This document shows positions 7,271 to 16,300 of a stretch of 64,000 bases of DNA, piece by piece. The notes under the pieces were generated by a model. That model did no database searches and was not told the DNA's origin. It was given only the letters and a program-made list of their open reading frames with translations. A program made the position numbers and the translations under genes. The stretch spans positions 808,780-872,779 of the forward strand of contig NZ_LMHC01000001.1 in assembly GCF_001427665.1 (NCBI RefSeq). Reading direction: 5' to 3'. Numbering within the stretch: the stretch's first letter is position 1; each line of letters opens with the position of its first letter. This DNA comes from Caulobacter sp. Root655. GTDB lineage: Bacteria > Pseudomonadota > Alphaproteobacteria > Caulobacterales > Caulobacteraceae.

Positions 7271-7813
7271 GTGACGGAAACCGAAGCCCGCCTCAAGGCG
7301 CTGATGCTGCTGGGCCTGGACGGCGACGCTCCGGCCTATCGGTTGTTGCTGTCGCTGCTGGGCGGCCGTCTGCGCGCCTATTTCGAGCGCCGCATGCGCG
7401 ACGCCCCCGGCGACGTGGAGGACCTGGTGCAGGAGACCCTGATGGCGGTGCATACGCGGCGCGCGACCTATGATCGCGCCCAGCCGTTCACCCCCTGGGC
7501 CTTCGCCCTGGCGCGCTACAAGCTGATCGACCACTGGCGCCGTCGCAAGGTCCGCGTGACCGTGCCGATCGACGACTATGTGGAGGTGCTGGCCGCCTAC
7601 GCCCCCGAGCCCGGCTCGGCCATGGACCTGGAGCGCGCCCTGGACACCCTGCCCCAACGCCAGCGCGACCTGGTGCGCGGCGTCAAGATCGAAGGCCTCA
7701 GCCTGGCCCAGGCCGGCGCGCGGGCCGGCGTCTCGGAAGGCGCGGCCAAGGTCGCCCTGCATCGGGCCCTGAAGGCCCTCGGCGAAAGGATGCGTGGTCG
7801 TGCGGACGGATGA
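7271..7813 (+). CDS. sigF: ECF RNA polymerase sigma factor SigF
   Basis: A 180-residue ECF sigma factor. Region 2 is seen in [20 protein letters not shown]...[21 protein letters not shown] (about 45-95), and region 4 in [39 protein letters not shown] (about 125-172). In Caulobacter SigF responds to heavy metals and oxidative stress and drives the DUF2282 operons; the adjacent promoters fit. The GTG at 7271 has a good GGGGGAGG site, but a predicted SigF start lies almost on top of it, so the ATG at 7304 is an alternative. The end overlaps nrsF by 14 bases. Confidence 0.9.
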   Translation: MTETEARLKALMLLGLDGDAPAYRLLLSLLGGRLRAYFERRMRDAPGDVEDLVQETLMAVHTRRATYDRAQPFTPWAFALARYKLIDHWRRRKVRVTVPIDDYVEVLAAYAPEPGSAMDLERALDTLPQRQRDLVRGVKIEGLSLAQAGARAGVSEGAAKVALHRALKALGERMRGRADG

Positions 7814-8441
7814 TCTGATCGACCGACTGGCGACCGACCCGCGCCCCATCCCCGGGGGCGCGGTGCAGCGCCGCTTCCTCGGCGTCGCCGTGGCCGGGGC
7901 CCTGGCGGCCCTGGTGCTGGTGCTGACCTGGCTGCACGCCCGCCACGACCTGGCCGAGGCGATGACCGGCCGGATGTTCTGGATGAAGGCCACCTACACC
8001 GCGCTGCTGGCCCTGGCCGGCTTCTGGGCGCTGGAGCGCCTGGCCCGGCCGAACGGCGCGCCTCGGCGGGCCCTGATCTTCGGGGCGGCGGTGTTGGTGG
8101 TGTTCGTCGTCGCCGGCCTGACCCAGGGCCTGCTCAGCACGTCCGAGCAGCGGATGGTCATGCTGCGCGGCCATTCGTGGTCGGTCTGCGCCGCCAATAT
8201 CCTGGCCTTGTCGCTGCCGGGCCTGGCGGCGACGCTGCTGGTGCTGCGCCGCATGGCCCCGACCCGCCCGGTCCTGACCGGCTTCGCGGCCGGGGCCTTC
8301 GCCGGCGGGGTGGCGGCCACGATCTACGGCCTGCACTGCGCCGAGAGCACCATGGTGTTCGTGGGGGTCTGGTACACGCTCGGCGTGCTGGGCGTCGGGG
8401 CGCTGGGGGCGGTGGTGGGAAGGTGGGCGCTGCGGTGGTGA
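7800..8441 (+). CDS. nrsF: NrsF, DUF1109 membrane anti-sigma factor for SigF
   Basis: A 213-residue inner-membrane protein with six predicted transmembrane segments (about 26-44, 64-80, 91-110, 129-149, 158-176, 184-206), of the DUF1109/NrsF family that holds SigF inactive. Cysteines fall at residues 130 and 180 (SVCAAN and LHCAES), agreeing within one position with the two conserved cysteines reported as needed for NrsF metal/redox response. The GTG at 7800 is preferred over 7794 because AGGA at 7787-7790 is better spaced and it gives MRTDDLI. Confidence 0.88.
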   Translation: MRTDDLIDRLATDPRPIPGGAVQRRFLGVAVAGALAALVLVLTWLHARHDLAEAMTGRMFWMKATYTALLALAGFWALERLARPNGAPRRALIFGAAVLVVFVVAGLTQGLLSTSEQRMVMLRGHSWSVCAANILALSLPGLAATLLVLRRMAPTRPVLTGFAAGAFAGGVAATIYGLHCAESTMVFVGVWYTLGVLGVGALGAVVGRWALRW

Positions 8442-8448
8442 CTGGATT

Positions 8449-8474
8449 GGGGACAGGCGCAAGCGCCTGTCCCC
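8449..8474. terminator. Family D palindrome acting as shared terminator
   Basis: Perfect inverted repeat of GGGGACAGGCGCA-type arms (here with AA at the centre) between the convergent nrsF and efp genes, 7 bp after the nrsF stop and 8 bp before the efp stop. Its place suggests a bidirectional terminator, though there is no T-run. Confidence 0.6.
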
Positions 8475-8482
8475 AGCCAAGC

Positions 8483-9049
8483 TTAGTCCTTGGCCCGTTC
8501 CTGGTACGAACCGTCTTCCGTCAGGATAATCACCCGGGTGCCGGCGGCGATGTAAGGCGGCACCATGGTGCGCACGCCGTTGCTGAGGATCGCCGGCTTG
8601 TACGACGACGACGCCGTCTGGCCCTTCACCGAGGGTTCGGTCTCGACGATTTCCAGGGTCACGGTGCGCGGCAGTTCCAGCGCGATCGGCAGGTCGTTAT
8701 GGGTCGACAGCTGCACGACCATGCCTTCCTGCAGATAGGCGCCCAGGTCGCCGATCACCTCGGGGGTGGCCACCAGCTGGTCGTAGCTTTCCGGGTTCAT
8801 GAAGTGGTAGCCCTCGCCGTCCTGGTACAGGAAGGTGTGGTCGCGCTGGTCGACGAAGGCGCGCTCGACCGTCTCGGTCGTGCGGTAGCGTTCCGACACC
8901 TTCACGCCGTCCGAGATGCGGCGCATGTTCAGCTGGGTGACGGGCGTGCCCTTGCCCGGGTGGATGTTTTCGACGTTGAGGACCACGTAGAGCTTGCCGT
9001 CCATATCGACGACGAAACCCTTCCGGAGCGAGCTGGCGGCGACTTTCAC
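8483..9049 (-). CDS. efp: Elongation factor P
   Basis: A 188-residue translation factor that rescues ribosomes stalled at polyproline. The three-domain KOW/OB/OB layout is evident, with the modified-lysine loop HPGKGTP carrying Lys33, the counterpart of E. coli Lys34, and the C-terminal signature [24 protein letters not shown] segment. The GTG at 9049 gives the standard [11 protein letters not shown] opening and the usual family length. epmA is divergent 111 bp away and epmB lies at 12197, so this EF-P is probably beta-lysylated. Confidence 0.96.
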   Translation of the reverse strand: MKVAASSLRKGFVVDMDGKLYVVLNVENIHPGKGTPVTQLNMRRISDGVKVSERYRTTETVERAFVDQRDHTFLYQDGEGYHFMNPESYDQLVATPEVIGDLGAYLQEGMVVQLSTHNDLPIALELPRTVTLEIVETEPSVKGQTASSSYKPAILSNGVRTMVPPYIAAGTRVIILTEDGSYQERAKD

Positions 9050-9160
9050 GTATTCTGTCCTTGGTCCCGCGGCGGCCCGGGGCCGCGCGATTTGCGTTGG
9101 ATATCGCCCTCCTATAGCGATCCGCACCAAGATAACCACCCCCGTCCCAGGGACTTTCCC

Positions 9161-10225
9161 GTGCAAGCAGCCTCTCCGTCGCCCTGGTGGCGACCCGAAA
9201 GCCACGCCGACCGGCGGCCGTTCCTGCTGGCCCGCAACCGGATCAAGGCCGCGTTCCGGACCTGGTTCGAGGGGCAGGACTTCCTGGAGGTCGAGACCGC
9301 CGCCCTGCAGGTCTCGCCCGGCAACGAGGCCCACCTGCACGCCTTCGCCACCCAGGCGCTGACGATCTCGGGCGAGGCCGCGCCGCTCTATCTGCACACC
9401 TCGCCGGAATTCTCCTGCAAGAAGCTGCTGGCGGCGGGCGAGCGACGGATCTTCGATTTCGGCAAGGTCTGGCGCAACCGCGAGCGCGGGGCGCTGCACC
9501 ATCCGGAGTTCACCATGCTGGAATGGTACCGGGTCGACGCGCCCTACCAGACCCTGATGGACGACTGCGCGGCGCTGCTGGCCCTGGCGGCCGAGACGGC
9601 GGGAACCCGCGAGTTCCGCTTCCGGGGCCGCTCGTGCGATCCGTTCGCGCTGCCTGAGCGAGTGACGGTGACAGAGGGATTCGAACGGTACGCGGGCGTG
9701 GACCTGATGGCCTCGATCGCGGCGGACGGTTCGGTGGACCGTGACGTCCTGGCCGCCGCCGCGAAGGTCGCCGGCATCCGCGTCGCCGACGACGATACCT
9801 GGGCCGACGTATTCAGCCGGGTGATCGTCGAGAAGGTCGAGCCGAACCTCGGCATTGGTCGGGCGGTGATCCTCTGCGAATATCCGGTCGCCGAGGCGGC
9901 CCTGGCGCGGCCCAAGCCCGGCGATCCGCGCGTCGCCGAACGGTTCGAGCTCTATGCCTGCGGGGTCGAGCTGGCCAACGCCTTTGGCGAACTCACCGAC
10001 GCCGGCGAGCAGCGCCGCCGCTTCGAGGCCGAGATGGACGAGAAGGCGCGGGTCCATGGCGAACGCTACCCGCTGGACGAGGACTTCCTGGCGGCGCTGG
10101 AGATCATGCCCAACGCCTCGGGCTCGGCGCTGGGCTTCGACCGGCTGGTGATGCTGGCGGCGGGGGCCAGCCGGGTGGACCAGGTGATGTGGACGCCGGT
10201 GGCCGAGACGCCCGATGTCGGCTAG
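9161..10225 (+). CDS. epmA: EF-P lysine lysyltransferase EpmA
   Basis: A 354-residue class II LysRS-like enzyme without the anticodon-binding domain; it attaches (R)-beta-lysine to EF-P. Class II motifs are visible: motif 2 FRNE-like region [22 protein letters not shown] and motif 3 [14 protein letters not shown] near the C-terminus, plus [18 protein letters not shown]. The GTG start at 9161 is the only one close to the conserved [12 protein letters not shown] segment. It is divergent from efp and is longer than the E. coli protein by about 30 residues. Confidence 0.92.
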   Translation: MQAASPSPWWRPESHADRRPFLLARNRIKAAFRTWFEGQDFLEVETAALQVSPGNEAHLHAFATQALTISGEAAPLYLHTSPEFSCKKLLAAGERRIFDFGKVWRNRERGALHHPEFTMLEWYRVDAPYQTLMDDCAALLALAAETAGTREFRFRGRSCDPFALPERVTVTEGFERYAGVDLMASIAADGSVDRDVLAAAAKVAGIRVADDDTWADVFSRVIVEKVEPNLGIGRAVILCEYPVAEAALARPKPGDPRVAERFELYACGVELANAFGELTDAGEQRRRFEAEMDEKARVHGERYPLDEDFLAALEIMPNASGSALGFDRLVMLAAGASRVDQVMWTPVAETPDVG

Positions 10226-10252
10226 CTAGGGTCCGCGAGTGGGGGAGTAGGC

Positions 10253-10813
10253 ATGACGCGGCGAGGTGTTCTGGGATCGGTCATGGCCTTGTTCGGGGCA
10301 CGGGCGCCCGCACGGGCGGCCGAGCCGAACGACTTTCCACCCGTGCCCAAATGGCGACCCAGCTTTGGTCAGCCGCTGGACCAGATCGTGGAACGGCTGC
10401 GTTACTACACCGACCAGAAGCGTGACTTCGCGGTGTTCGCCAACGGTACCTGCGCCGTATTGGAACCGGGGCTGGACGATTCAGCAGCCAAGGCAGCGGC
10501 GCTCGAGATCATACTGAAGGTTTTCAACGCTCATCCGGACCTGACGCCGATGCGCATGGACGATGGCAACATGTTGGTCCGCTACAGCCAGCCGGAGCTG
10601 GTCAGCGTAGTGCTGACCGAGATCGTGCGGGCGCATCAGGACGAAATCGAGCGGCGCCATCAGGATGGGCTGGCGCGCGCCGAGGTGCTGTTCACCCCTC
10701 TCGGCCAAAACGTTTTCGACGAGACGGGCAAGGCGGCGCTTTATGGTCGGGCCCTGATGTTTATGGACGCTCAAGCGCCCCAGGTTGTCCGGATCGAGCG
10801 CCGATCGGTCTAG
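10253..10813 (+). CDS. Uncharacterised exported protein
   Basis: A 186-residue protein I do not recognise. The N-terminus has a twin-arginine-like signal (TRRGVLGSVMALFGARAPARAAE, cleavage near residue 24). The mature part is mostly alpha/beta with no cysteine pair or known catalytic motif; it contains FANGTCAVLEPG and a helix-rich EIVRAHQDEIERRHQDG segment. It starts 27 bp after epmA and its stop codon overlaps that of the convergent methyltransferase by four bases. Codon use resembles its neighbours. Confidence 0.7.
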   Translation: MTRRGVLGSVMALFGARAPARAAEPNDFPPVPKWRPSFGQPLDQIVERLRYYTDQKRDFAVFANGTCAVLEPGLDDSAAKAAALEIILKVFNAHPDLTPMRMDDGNMLVRYSQPELVSVVLTEIVRAHQDEIERRHQDGLARAEVLFTPLGQNVFDETGKAALYGRALMFMDAQAPQVVRIERRSV

Positions 10814-11658
10814 ACACGCCCCCGCACCAGCCAGCAGGCGGCGGTAAACCGCGCCACGCCGTCGGCCAAGAAGGGCTCGAAGCCCCGCTGCACGGCGGCG
10901 ATCACCGCGCGGCGGCGATCCGCCTCCAGGCCCGGCAGCACCAGGCTCACCGGCCCCATGCGGGTCAGGTAGGTTTCCAGGTCGTCCGCCGACAGCGCGC
11001 AGGCGACGTCAAGCGGCTGGAGGGTCACGTCCCGCCACCCGGCCGCCGACAGCACCCCGCCGACGTGGTCGGGATTGGCGAAGGCGAACTGGCCGGGCGC
11101 GTTCGGGGCGCGCGGCGGCTGTTCGGGCAGCAGCGGGGCGGCCGCCCGTTCCGCCGTGGTCATGAACGGGTTCTCCTCGATCCCACGCCAGACGATGCAG
11201 GCCAGGCCCGCGTCTGGATGCGCGGCGCGCCGCAGGTTGGCGAAGGCCGCGACCGGGTCGTCGAAGAACATCACCCCGAACCGCGAGATCACCATGTCGA
11301 ACGTCGCGGGCTGGAAATCGCGCCGTTGAGCGTCGGCGACGACGAAGTCGGTGTTCGGGACGCCCATGTCGGCCGCGCGCCGTCGCGCCAGTTCGATCAG
11401 CGGCGCGGACAGATCGACCCCTGTGCAGCGGCTTTCCCGGCCGAGGCCTCGCGCCACGGCGAAGGTCGTCGCGCCGGCGCCGCAGCCCACGTCGAGCACC
11501 TCGCGCGCGCCCTCTTGCCGGGCTGCGTCGAGCAGCGTCCGTTCGAAAGGTTCGAACAGGCGATCGAGCATCGCGTTCTGCTCGACCCAGTTCTGGCCGG
11601 CCTGGCCGTTCCAAAGCTCGGCCTGGGCCTGGTTGGCCTCGATTTTCGACTGCGTCAC
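10810..11658 (-). CDS. SAM-dependent class I methyltransferase
   Basis: A 282-residue cytosolic methyltransferase. Motif I is clear (VLDVGCGAGATTFAVARGLG, about residues 54-73), followed by GVDLSAPLIELARRRA, the DAQRRDF acidic position and FDMVISRFGVMFFDDP (motif IV). The opening WNGQAGQNWVEQNAMLDRLFEPF is typical of the UbiE/MenG-like subfamily, but the substrate is unknown. The GTG at 11658 follows AGGAGG with five bases spacing. Its promoter has a 19-bp spacer covered by a MerR-type operator, so control by the divergent MerR regulator is expected. Confidence 0.85.
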   Translation of the reverse strand: MTQSKIEANQAQAELWNGQAGQNWVEQNAMLDRLFEPFERTLLDAARQEGAREVLDVGCGAGATTFAVARGLGRESRCTGVDLSAPLIELARRRAADMGVPNTDFVVADAQRRDFQPATFDMVISRFGVMFFDDPVAAFANLRRAAHPDAGLACIVWRGIEENPFMTTAERAAAPLLPEQPPRAPNAPGQFAFANPDHVGGVLSAAGWRDVTLQPLDVACALSADDLETYLTRMGPVSLVLPGLEADRRRAVIAAVQRGFEPFLADGVARFTAACWLVRGRV

Positions 11659-11693
11659 ACGATCCTCCTTGCTTTCAACGTGGGCTACGGACG

Positions 11694-11724
11694 AGGCTAC
11701 GACTTCAAGCCGACTTGAGGTCAA
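11694..11724 (-). promoter_or_regulatory. MerR-type promoter with SoxR-like operator
   Basis: On the minus strand TTGACC (11724-11719) and TAGCCT (11699-11694) are separated by 19 bp, the overlong spacer used by MerR-family activators. The spacer holds the dyad CTTCAAGCCGACTTGAGG (11703-11720), nearly the SoxR box CCTCAAGTTAACTTGAGG. It lies between the methyltransferase and the regulator. Confidence 0.65.
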
Positions 11725-12149
11725 TGGTGAAACTTCTCGACATCGCGGAGGTGGCGCACAGTACCGGAATGGCCGCCTCCCGGCTGCGTTTCTACGAAGA
11801 AAAGGGTTTGATCGGTTCGATCGGCCGACGGGGGCTGAAGCGGCTCTTCGAGGCTAGTGTGCTCGAGCGCCTGTCGCTGATCGCCCTGGCCCAGACGGCG
11901 GGGTTCTCGCTCGACGAGATCGCCGGCATGTTCGACCAGACGGGGCGGCCGCGCCTGGACCGCGTCCAGCTCTCGGCCAAGGCCGACGACCTGGACCAGA
12001 CGATCCGCCGCCTGGGCGCGCTACGCGATGGCCTGCGCCACGCCGCCGCCTGTCCCGCGCCCAGCCACATGGAGTGCCCGACCTTCCGGAGACTGCTGAA
12101 GGGCGCGGTCGAAAGCCGGCGCCGGAGGTGGGTCGAGGATCTCGGCTAG
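11724..12149 (+). CDS. MerR-family transcriptional regulator
   Basis: A 141-residue regulator. Residues 3-70 form the winged HTH (LLDIAEVAHSTGMAASRLRFYEEKGLI...), followed by a dimerisation helix and a short C-terminal region with CPAPSHMEC, where cysteines may sense a ligand. It lacks the four-cysteine cluster of true SoxR. The ATG at 11724 follows GAGG. It is divergent from the methyltransferase, and a SoxR-like dyad fills the region between them. Confidence 0.85.
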   Translation: MVKLLDIAEVAHSTGMAASRLRFYEEKGLIGSIGRRGLKRLFEASVLERLSLIALAQTAGFSLDEIAGMFDQTGRPRLDRVQLSAKADDLDQTIRRLGALRDGLRHAAACPAPSHMECPTFRRLLKGAVESRRRRWVEDLG

Positions 12150-12196
12150 GCCGCCGCATTGCTCCGGGCGTCCTAATCCGCCATATCCCGCGCCTC

Positions 12197-13243
12197 ATGA
12201 CCGTCGCCCGCACCCTCCGCAGCGCCACCGCCCTGGCCCAGGCCGGCCTGATCGCTCCCGAGCGGCTGCCGGCCCTGGAGCGAGTGGCGGCGCGCTATGC
12301 GGTGGCGATCACCCCGGAGATGGCCGAACTGATCGACCCGGCCAACGCCGACGACCCGATCGCCCGCCAGTTCCTGCCGCACGAGGCCGAACTGACCCAG
12401 ACCGCCGCCGAGACCGGCGATCCGATCGGTGACCTGACCCACAGCCCGGTCGAGGGCGTGGTCCACCGCTATCCCGACCGCGTGCTGCTCAAGCCCACCC
12501 ACACCTGCGCGGTCTATTGCCGGTTCTGCTTCCGCCGCGAGATGGTCGGGCCCGAGGGGCTGGCCAACCTGAGCCCGGCTCAGCTGGACGCCGCCTTCGC
12601 CTATGTCGCCTCGCATCCCGAGATCTGGGAGGTGATCGTCACCGGCGGCGACCCGCTGGTGCTGTCGCCGCGCCGGCTGCGCGATATCGCCGAGCGCCTG
12701 GCGGCCATCGACCACGTCAAGGTCGTGCGCTTCCACACCCGCGTGCCGGTTGTCGATCCGGGCGCGGTGACCGGCGAGATGGTCGCGGCGCTGAAGGTCC
12801 CGGGCAAGGCGGTCTATGTCGCCCTGCACGCCAACCACGCCCGCGAACTGACCCCGGCGGCCCGGACGGCCTGCGCGCGGATCATCGACGCCGGGATTCC
12901 GATGCTCAGCCAGACGGTGCTGCTGCGCGGCGTCAACGACGATCCCGACACGCTGGGCGGCCTGATGCGTGCCTTCGTCGAGACCCGCATCCGTCCCTAC
13001 TATCTGCACCATGGCGACCATGCGCCCGGTACCGGCCACCTGCGAACCACGGTGGACGAAGGCCGGGCCCTGATGCGCGCCATCCGCGGCCGGTTCTCGG
13101 GCCTGTGCCAGCCGACCTACGTGCTCGACATCCCCGACGGCCACGGCAAGGTGCCGATCGGTCCGGACTACCTGGCGACGGCCGGCGAGGTCGAGGACCC
13201 CAACGGCGGGGCCCACGCCTATCCGCCGGCGGGCGCCAACTAG
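12197..13243 (+). CDS. epmB: EF-P lysine 2,3-aminomutase EpmB
   Basis: A 348-residue radical-SAM, PLP-dependent aminomutase that makes (R)-beta-lysine for EpmA to attach to EF-P. The [4Fe-4S] motif CAVYCRFCF is at about residues 105-113; the PLP-lysine region near HGKVPIGPDYL matches the family. It lies about 2 kb after epmA, separated by three genes. The length and absence of the zinc-binding tail of catabolic lysine 2,3-aminomutase favour EpmB. Confidence 0.9.
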   Translation: MTVARTLRSATALAQAGLIAPERLPALERVAARYAVAITPEMAELIDPANADDPIARQFLPHEAELTQTAAETGDPIGDLTHSPVEGVVHRYPDRVLLKPTHTCAVYCRFCFRREMVGPEGLANLSPAQLDAAFAYVASHPEIWEVIVTGGDPLVLSPRRLRDIAERLAAIDHVKVVRFHTRVPVVDPGAVTGEMVAALKVPGKAVYVALHANHARELTPAARTACARIIDAGIPMLSQTVLLRGVNDDPDTLGGLMRAFVETRIRPYYLHHGDHAPGTGHLRTTVDEGRALMRAIRGRFSGLCQPTYVLDIPDGHGKVPIGPDYLATAGEVEDPNGGAHAYPPAGAN

Positions 13244-13396
13244 ATCAACCTCGCCGCGTCTTTCGTCGAGGTTGTATTAAGCTTTGCTTTTCGCATTGCG
13301 ATCTCTAGTTTCCGGATTTGGGGCGAGCCGACCGATGACGACCAGCGCGATGCGTGTCGATCCGCGTCGCGCCCGCGGTGAAGCGTCGGGGGATTC

Positions 13397-16300
13397 ATGA
13401 CAACGATCGTGGGCGGCACGGGCAATGACGTGCTGGTCGGAACCAATGAGGCCACGCTGGTGGCGCTGTTGGCGTTGCCGGGGATCGGCTTCAACGAGAT
13501 GAATCCGCAATGGTCGCCCGACGGCACGAAGCTCTATTTCCAGACCGGCGCCATCGGCCTGATCCCTGAAGACCCGAACTACGGCACCGATGTCTACGTG
13601 CTGGATATGGTGACGGGCGTCCTGAGCCTCGCCACCACGGGCGTGAGCGCGAACTACAGCGTCGACCAGGGCAGCAGCAGCCCGTCCCTTTCGGCCGACG
13701 GCTCCAAACTGCTGTTCCTGAGCGCGGACGACAATGGCGGCCCGATTCATGGCGCGGTCGGACCGCTCTACATCAAGGACCTTGTCGCGGGCACGGTGAC
13801 CGCCATCGATCTCGGCGCGTACACCAACTCCTCGGACTTCACGGTGGAAGACGCCAGGTTCTCGCCGGACGGCTCCAGGATCATCTTCACGGCGTCGGAT
13901 ATTTCCCGCCACCAGACGGTCCACATCAAGGACCTGGTCACGGGCGAGGTCACGCTGGTGGCGGACGGGGCCTTCACGGCGTCGTTCTCGCCTGATGGCG
14001 CCAAGGTTGTCTTCGCCAGCTGGTCCGACTTCGGTTCGGGCTATAACGGCCACGCCCAGATCTACATCCAGGACCTGGACACCGGCGTTATCACCCAGGT
14101 TTCGACCAGCGCGGCGGGAAGCACGGGCGACAGGGAGACCCGCAACCCGGTGTTCTCGCCGGACGGCACGAAGCTGCTGTTCGAAAGCGACGCCGGCAAC
14201 CTGGTCGCGGGCGACACCAACGGGCGCTCGGACATCTTCCTGAAGGACCTGGTCACCGGCGAGGTGACGCGCGTCTCGACCAGCGCCACGGGTGCGCAGG
14301 CCAACGGCTACTATACTTCGGAAGCGACGTTCTCGTCGGACGGGACCAAGGTGATGTTCCGCACGAACTCAACCAACCTGGTCGTCGACGATCCCAGTCA
14401 AGTGGCCGACTACTTCATCAAGGACCTTGCCAGCGGCGCGATTACGAGGGTGACGGGCCAAGCGGTGAACGGCGTCGGCGGTGGCGGGGCCTCCTGGGCC
14501 ATCCTTTCGCCCAACGATACGCATCTGGCCTTCATGACCCTCTCGCCGACCTGGATCGACACGATCTACCTCAAGGGTCTAAACGGCGGTCAAGACCTGA
14601 TCACCGGCGGCGAAGGCCACGACCGGATTGAGGGTCTCAGCGGCGACGACGACCTCTGGGGCGAGGACGGCAACGACGTCCTCCTGGGCGACGACAACCT
14701 CTTCTCCACCCCGGACGGTAACGACACGCTGCATGGCGGCGACGGCAACGACGCCCTGATCGGCGGACGTGGGAACGACATCCTCGATGGCGGGGCGGGG
14801 GATGACATCCTGCTGACCAGCATGGCGGCGGGAGCGTTGAGCCCGACTGGCGTGGCGTCGACGGGCCCCTACGCCAATATCGACGGCGGCGACGATCAGT
14901 TGGACGGCGGAACCGGAAACGACCTGGCCATCATCCTCTACAACGACCGCACCGCGTCGCTCGTCTTCGACAACAGCAACGCCGCCGCGGTGAACACCAT
15001 CTGGGTCGGTGGCGTGGCGAGCGGCTCGGTGACCAATGTCGAGCGGTTCAATCTCCACGCCGGCCAGGGCGCCGATACGATCACCCTGGGGGTCGGCAAC
15101 GACGTCCTGTGGGGGTTGGGCGGCGCGGACGTGCTCGACGGTGGGGCGGGGGCGGACCTCGCCGTCTATGACGATAAGACCCAGTCGGTGACGGTGACCC
15201 TGGACGGTGCGAACAACGCGACCGTCTTCGTGGGCGGCGTCGCCGAGGACACGCTGCGCAACGTCGAAGGTGTGGTGGGCGGCCTGGGGGCGGACCGCCT
15301 GACCGGCGACGGCCTGGCCAATGTCTTGAGCGGCGCGGAGGGCGACGACGTCCTGGCCGGGCGCGGCGGCGGGGACCTGATCAACGGCGAGGAAGGCGTG
15401 GACACCGCCGTCTACGACGAAAAGACCCTGTCGGTGGCGGTGACCCTGAACGGCGCGAACAACGTGACCTTGTTCGTCGGCGGCGTCGCCGAGGACACCC
15501 TGCGCAATGTCGAGAACGTCGTCGGCGGCCAAGCGGCCGACGGCCTGACCGGCGATGGCCAGAACAACATCCTCGACGGCGGGGCCGGCGCGGACGTGCT
15601 GAGCGGGGCGGCGGGCGCGGACATCCTGATCGGCGGGACCGGCGACGACCTGCTGGACGGCGGCGCGGACATCGACACCGCGTCCTACGCCTCGGCGGGC
15701 GCCGGCGTGACGGTGAACCTGGGCCTGTCGGGCGCCCAGAACACAGGCGAGGGCCTGGACACCCTGACCTCGGTCGAGGTGGTCGAGGGTTCGGCCTGGG
15801 ATGACGCCTTGACCGGCGACAACGCCGAGAACGGCCTGATCGGCGGCGAGGGCCAGGACTGGCTACAGAGCCTGAACGGCGCGGACGTGCTGTCGGGCGG
15901 CGACGGCCACGACAGCGTCTGGGGCGGGGCCGGCGACGACGTGCTCGACGGCGGCATGGGTGACGACACGATCGACGGCGACGCCGGGATCGACACGGCG
16001 TCCTATGTCACCGCCCTGTCCGGGGTCACCGTCGATCTGAGGATCATCGAGGACCAGAACACCCGCGGCGCCGGGACCGACACCCTGGTCTCGATCGAGA
16101 ACCTGGTCGGGTCGGCCTTCGACGACATCCTGACCGGGACCCTGGGCGCCAATCGCATCGACGGCGGCGACGGCGACGACGTGATCCTGGGACGGGGTGG
16201 CGACGTGTTCTCGCTCGAGGGGCTTGGCGACGTGTTCTCCGGCGGCGCTGGCGCGGACACCTTCGTCTTTACCTACCGGAATGGGCCGCGGGACCGGATC

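Noticed and set aside
11724..12149. MerR protein as SoxR
   Set aside because: It lacks the four-cysteine iron-sulfur cluster motif, although its operator resembles the SoxR box.
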